From contig CAKOIS010000001.1 in the NCBI GenBank assembly GCA_934087065.1, positions 100,398-164,397 on the forward strand: a stretch of DNA of 64,000 nt. The letters are read 5' to 3'. Positions within the stretch are counted from its first letter, which is position 1, and each line of letters begins with the position of its first letter. Shown piece by piece: positions 61,948 to 64,000 of the stretch. This DNA is from an uncultured Bacilli bacterium (GTDB taxonomy: Bacteria; Bacillota_I; Bacilli_A; RF39; UBA660). The position numbers were made by a program, and so were the translations under genes. The notes beneath the pieces were generated by a model, which searched no databases, was not told the DNA's origin, and worked only from the letters and a program-made list of their open reading frames with translations.

Positions 61948-61989
61948 ACTATTCACCTAGTATAATTTTATCATAACTAACTAACTTTA

Positions 61990-62412
61990 TCAATGAAGTT
62001 CTTTACACACTCCACTTTTAGGCTCGTAAAAGCAGTGATTTTTATATCTTCCAGAATAACTTTGACCAAACCAAGTATTCTTACAGTTTTCTCCAGTTTT
62101 AGGTGCATAAAAATAAAGTGCGTTTGTAGCAGGATGATAGTATTCTCCCTTTAAAACTCTTTTAGCAAGCTCTTTTTCCTTAGTGGTACTTGAACTTTGA
62201 AACAAACTAGATTTAGTCCCACTAAACTGATTTTTCTGATAAATAACATCGGTAATAGTTCTAACATTAGTAAAATCTAAACAATCAGCAATTGCGCGGT
62301 TTACTACAACGTTTCCAACCATAAGCATACCAAGATCCCCTTCTGCCAAAGCTTCAGCTCTCATTATTCTTGCACACAAATCAAGCTCTTTAGTACTATA
62401 ATTTATTAACAT
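61990..62412 (-). CDS. SleB/CwlJ-type cell wall hydrolase domain protein
   Basis: 140 residues that consist of the Hydrolase_2 domain only: ARIMRAEALAEGDLGMLMVGNVVVNR (given in part: MRAEALAEGDLGMLMVGN) with the catalytic Glu, a central SGTKSSLF, and ATNALYFYAPKTG near the C-terminus. No signal peptide or peptidoglycan-binding repeats are seen, unlike secreted SleB. CwlJ is also short and lacks a signal, acting in spores with a partner. No spore genes are nearby, so a vegetative or phage-like wall function is equally possible. The upstream gene on the plus side is tRNA-Trp, divergent. Confidence 0.87.
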   Translation of the reverse strand: MLINYSTKELDLCARIMRAEALAEGDLGMLMVGNVVVNRAIADCLDFTNVRTITDVIYQKNQFSGTKSSLFQSSSTTKEKELAKRVLKGEYYHPATNALYFYAPKTGENCKNTWFGQSYSGRYKNHCFYEPKSGVCKELH

Positions 62413-62499
62413 ATCTTCACCCTTATTTAATTTTATTCACAAATTTCCAAAAAAAGTCTTTTATTTTAACCAAAACTATGATAAAATTAATAGCGTGTT

Positions 62500-62573
62500 A
62501 GGGGTATAATATAATGGTAGTATTAACGTCTCCAAAACGTTCCGTTCGGGTTCGAGTCCTGATACCCCTGCCA
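62500..62573 (+). tRNA. tRNA-Trp (CCA anticodon)
   Basis: Acceptor AGGGGTA / TACCCCT, D stem ATAT / GTAT, anticodon stem AACGT / ACGTT with loop CTCCAAA (anticodon CCA), T stem TCGGG / CCTGA, discriminator G and encoded CCA. 74 nt. An extended -10 (TGATAAAAT, 62479-62487) lies upstream and a terminator at 62588. Confidence 0.95.
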
Positions 62574-62587
62574 ATTTTAAAAGTAAG

Positions 62588-62608
62588 CTCTCAAGTATGA
62601 GAGTTTTT
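62588..62608 (+). terminator. terminator of tRNA-Trp
   Basis: CTCTCA / TGAGAG stem (62588-62593, 62598-62603), 4-base loop, T5. Confidence 0.75.
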
Positions 62609-62646
62609 CTTTTAACAAAAAATATGAACAAAATCAAAACAAAATG

Positions 62647-62675
62647 TTGTATTTTCTAACCTTTTATGGTACAAT
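62647..62675 (+). promoter_or_regulatory. promoter of the small gene between the tRNA copies
   Basis: TTGTAT (62647-62652), 17 bp, TACAAT (62670-62675). It covers an upstream ATG (62666), excluding that as the start. Confidence 0.75.
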
Positions 62676-62701
62676 ACATATCGATTTATGGGGGGATTTA
62701 T

Positions 62702-62920
62702 ATGACTGAAAAAGATTATCTTTTATTATTAAAAAAACAAATACAACCAAAAAGAGTTGTTTGTGGGTTCAACGAAGATGCTTATAGAAGAGCTATTGTT
62801 ACAACAGGCATTCCTAAACGATATAACGAAGAAGTAATAACTTATGAAAACAAAAAAACAGTAAGTTATGAAAGTTACATGAATAGTCAATTTCAACAAA
62901 GAGCCAAAAGAATAAGATAA
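62702..62920 (+). CDS. small basic protein of unknown function
   Basis: 72 residues from ATG 62702, preceded by GGGGGA. Rich in Lys, Arg and Tyr, ending QQRAKRIR. No helix-turn-helix, membrane segment or metal motif is evident. It has its own promoter and a strong terminator, so it is a real single-gene unit. It lies within the 484-bp stretch enclosed by the two tRNA-Trp copies, and may therefore be cargo or a scar of a duplication. Not recognised. Confidence 0.65.
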   Translation: MTEKDYLLLLKKQIQPKRVVCGFNEDAYRRAIVTTGIPKRYNEEVITYENKKTVSYESYMNSQFQQRAKRIR

Positions 62921-62928
62921 TTTTACGT

Positions 62929-62975
62929 GGTGTCTAAAAGTATAAATATTATTCAATACTTTTGACACCTTTTTT
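62929..62975 (+). terminator. long-stem terminator
   Basis: GGTGTC-(T)-AAAAGTAT / ATACTTTT-GACACC with one bulged base, followed by T6. Confidence 0.85.
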
Positions 62976-63057
62976 GATAGAAAACGAAGACGATCAAAGT
63001 ATTAATAAAGAAAAAAAATAACAAGCATTTTTAAAATAGTTTCTACACTCAACCAAA

Positions 63058-63131
63058 TGGGGTATAATATAATGGTAGTATTAACGTCTCCAAAACGTTC
63101 CGTTCGGGTTCGAATCCTGATACCCATGTCA
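63058..63131 (+). pseudogene. degenerate second copy of tRNA-Trp
   Basis: 74 nt, identical to the first copy except at four positions: base 1 (A to T), T-loop (G to A), base 71 (C to A) and the first base of CCA (C to T). The acceptor now has T1-T72 and G2-A71 mismatches and no CCA. A shifted pairing ATGGG-(G)-TA with TACCCAT would need a bulge. Anticodon and T stems are intact. Probably non-functional as tRNA. Confidence 0.8.
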
Positions 63132-63141
63132 AGATAATACT

Positions 63142-63181
63142 GATTTTTTTCTTATCAAATAAGAGAAAAATCGTTTTTTTT
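63142..63181 (+). terminator. strong terminator after the tRNA copy
   Basis: GATTTTTTTCTTAT / ATAAGAGAAAAATC (14 bp, 13 paired), loop CAA, then G and T8. The rest of 63182-63456 is AT-rich with no gene; an extended -10 TGATATAAT (63426-63433) serves the next gene. Confidence 0.85.
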
Positions 63182-63456
63182 CATTATTTTTATTAGATGT
63201 TAGTATCACACTTGAAGTGATTAAATTGAATATATATAAATACAGTGTAGGTGAGAATTGTTTTGAATTAATTATTATTTTAAAAAATATTTATATTAAT
63301 GATGCGTTTTAGTTCCAATAAAAATATTTAACCCATCCAAAAAGGATCATAAACATACAATTTTTATTTTAAAATTTAATTTTTGTAAAACGTAATAATT
63401 TTTCTACCGATTTCAGTAAAAGTATGATATAATTTAAATATTAGGAGGAGAAAGAA

Positions 63457-64000
63457 ATGAAAAAACAAAATATTTTTATAATAGGTTTGATATTATTAGC
63501 AGTTATCTCATTTGTAATATTCATACTAGTATCAGGTAGTGGCAATAAAGGTGGTTTAAATACACCAAAAGATATTAATGACATTATTAATACGATAAAT
63601 AAAAACAATAAAAATGTTTTACCTGAACTTGAAACTATGAAAATAAATGTGAAGAATATTGATGAAGTTACTAGCTATACTGGTTTAAAAACAAATGATG
63701 GAATTGAATCAATTACCGTATCAGTACCAGTAATGACAGCGCAAGCTTATTCAGTAGCTATTGTTAAGGTTAAAGATAGTGCTGATGTAGAAAAAATTAA
63801 ACAAGAAATGCTAGATAACATTGATATGAGACGTTGGATTTGTGTTTCTGCAGAACAATTATATATCACAAATAGTGGTAATTTAATATTCTCTGTAATG
63901 GCTGATAAAGATATTGCTGAAATTGTATATAATGATTTTAAGAAATATGTAAATAATAATATTGGAAAAGAATTAGAAAAATCAAATAACGAAGAAAATA
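63457..64000 (+). CDS. membrane-anchored protein, N-terminal part (DUF4358-like; runs off window)
   Basis: 181 codons visible from ATG 63457, preceded by TAGGAGGAG. An N-terminal membrane segment (residues about 6-26) is followed by a Ser/Gly/Asn linker and an extracellular domain. SVAIVKVKDSADVEKIKQEM (about 105-124) and NSGNLIFSVMADKD (about 145-158) resemble DUF4358, a family of unknown function common in gut Firmicutes lipoproteins. The frame is open to the last base, so the gene is cut by the window edge. There is no lipobox Cys after the membrane segment. Confidence 0.6.
   Translation, partial: MKKQNIFIIGLILLAVISFVIFILVSGSGNKGGLNTPKDINDIINTINKNNKNVLPELETMKINVKNIDEVTSYTGLKTNDGIESITVSVPVMTAQAYSVAIVKVKDSADVEKIKQEMLDNIDMRRWICVSAEQLYITNSGNLIFSVMADKDIAEIVYNDFKKYVNNNIGKELEKSNNEEN

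Noticed and set aside
1..64000. Mollicute-type code with TGA as tryptophan
   Set aside because: Several clear genes end in TGA (24009-25052, 47529-48380, the P-type ATPase, the first GT2 gene), Trp is TGG throughout, and the tRNA-Trp has a CCA anticodon.
1..64000. CRISPR array or rRNA genes
   Set aside because: No regularly spaced repeats of 23-47 bp and no Cas-like proteins are present; no rRNA-like stretches were seen.

Overview
The window is AT-rich DNA that reads with the standard bacterial code. TGA serves as a stop in several genes and TGG encodes Trp. Strong AGGAGG-type ribosome sites, TTGaca-N17-TATAAT promoters, LysM and LytR-CpsA-Psr wall proteins, phosphoketolase, pyruvate:ferredoxin oxidoreductase and an [FeFe] hydrogenase point to an anaerobic, fermentative, walled low-GC Firmicute (Bacillota), probably a gut Bacilli or Clostridia lineage. 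The exact taxon cannot be read from this sequence.

Layout: 1-9.6 kb is metabolism and ion homeostasis: phosphoketolase, a beta-helix membrane protein, a Ca2+-type P-ATPase coupled to a CaCA exchanger, and a phosphatidylserine-synthase-like enzyme. 9.7-18.8 kb is a surface-polymer locus exported by an ABC transporter (TagGH/Wzm-Wzt type) with glycosyltransferases, a UDP-galactopyranose-mutase-like flavoprotein, an MdoB/LTA-type phosphoglycerol transferase, GtrA and TagA. 18.8-19.3 kb is non-coding, with a 32-bp-spaced repeat and a strong candidate small RNA. 19.3-35.4 kb holds a DUF3048 protein, an LCP ligase and a Wzx/Wzy-type polysaccharide cluster (five glycosyltransferase domains, EpsG-like polymerase, two TupA-like ATP-grasp domains, one fused to a glycosyltransferase, flippase, DUF362, acyltransferase, sugar-nucleotide enzymes). 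35.4-38.3 kb is a small accessory patch: an Mrr-like nuclease-fold protein and an XRE-ImmA/PIN toxin-antitoxin pair. 38.4-49.0 kb returns to housekeeping: galE, wecB, an XRE regulator, PFOR, recG, a YebC paralogue, and RNA methylation and pseudouridylation enzymes. WecB (UDP-ManNAc) and TagA (ManNAc transferase) probably serve the same polymer.

The main discovery is at 49.0-60.1 kb. A LysM amidase gene is cut in two by a 9,629-bp integrative element. The 5-bp core CCACC is present at both ends, and removing the element restores a 466-codon in-frame amidase. The rejoined element ends form a symmetric attP with 11-bp arms, next to a large serine recombinase. The cargo is two anti-phage modules on the minus strand: a BcgI-like restriction-modification pair (nuclease-methyltransferase plus specificity subunit) led by a Phd-like small protein with its own operator, and a Gabija-like pair (OLD-family ATPase/TOPRIM nuclease plus UvrD-like helicase). 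The element also has about 700 bp of repeat- and hairpin-rich non-coding DNA that may hold a transfer or replication origin.

The right end (60.3-64 kb) holds a small coiled-coil protein, the [FeFe] hydrogenase, a SleB-like wall hydrolase, a tRNA-Trp and a damaged second tRNA-Trp copy flanking one tiny gene, and the start of a membrane-anchored protein that runs off the window.
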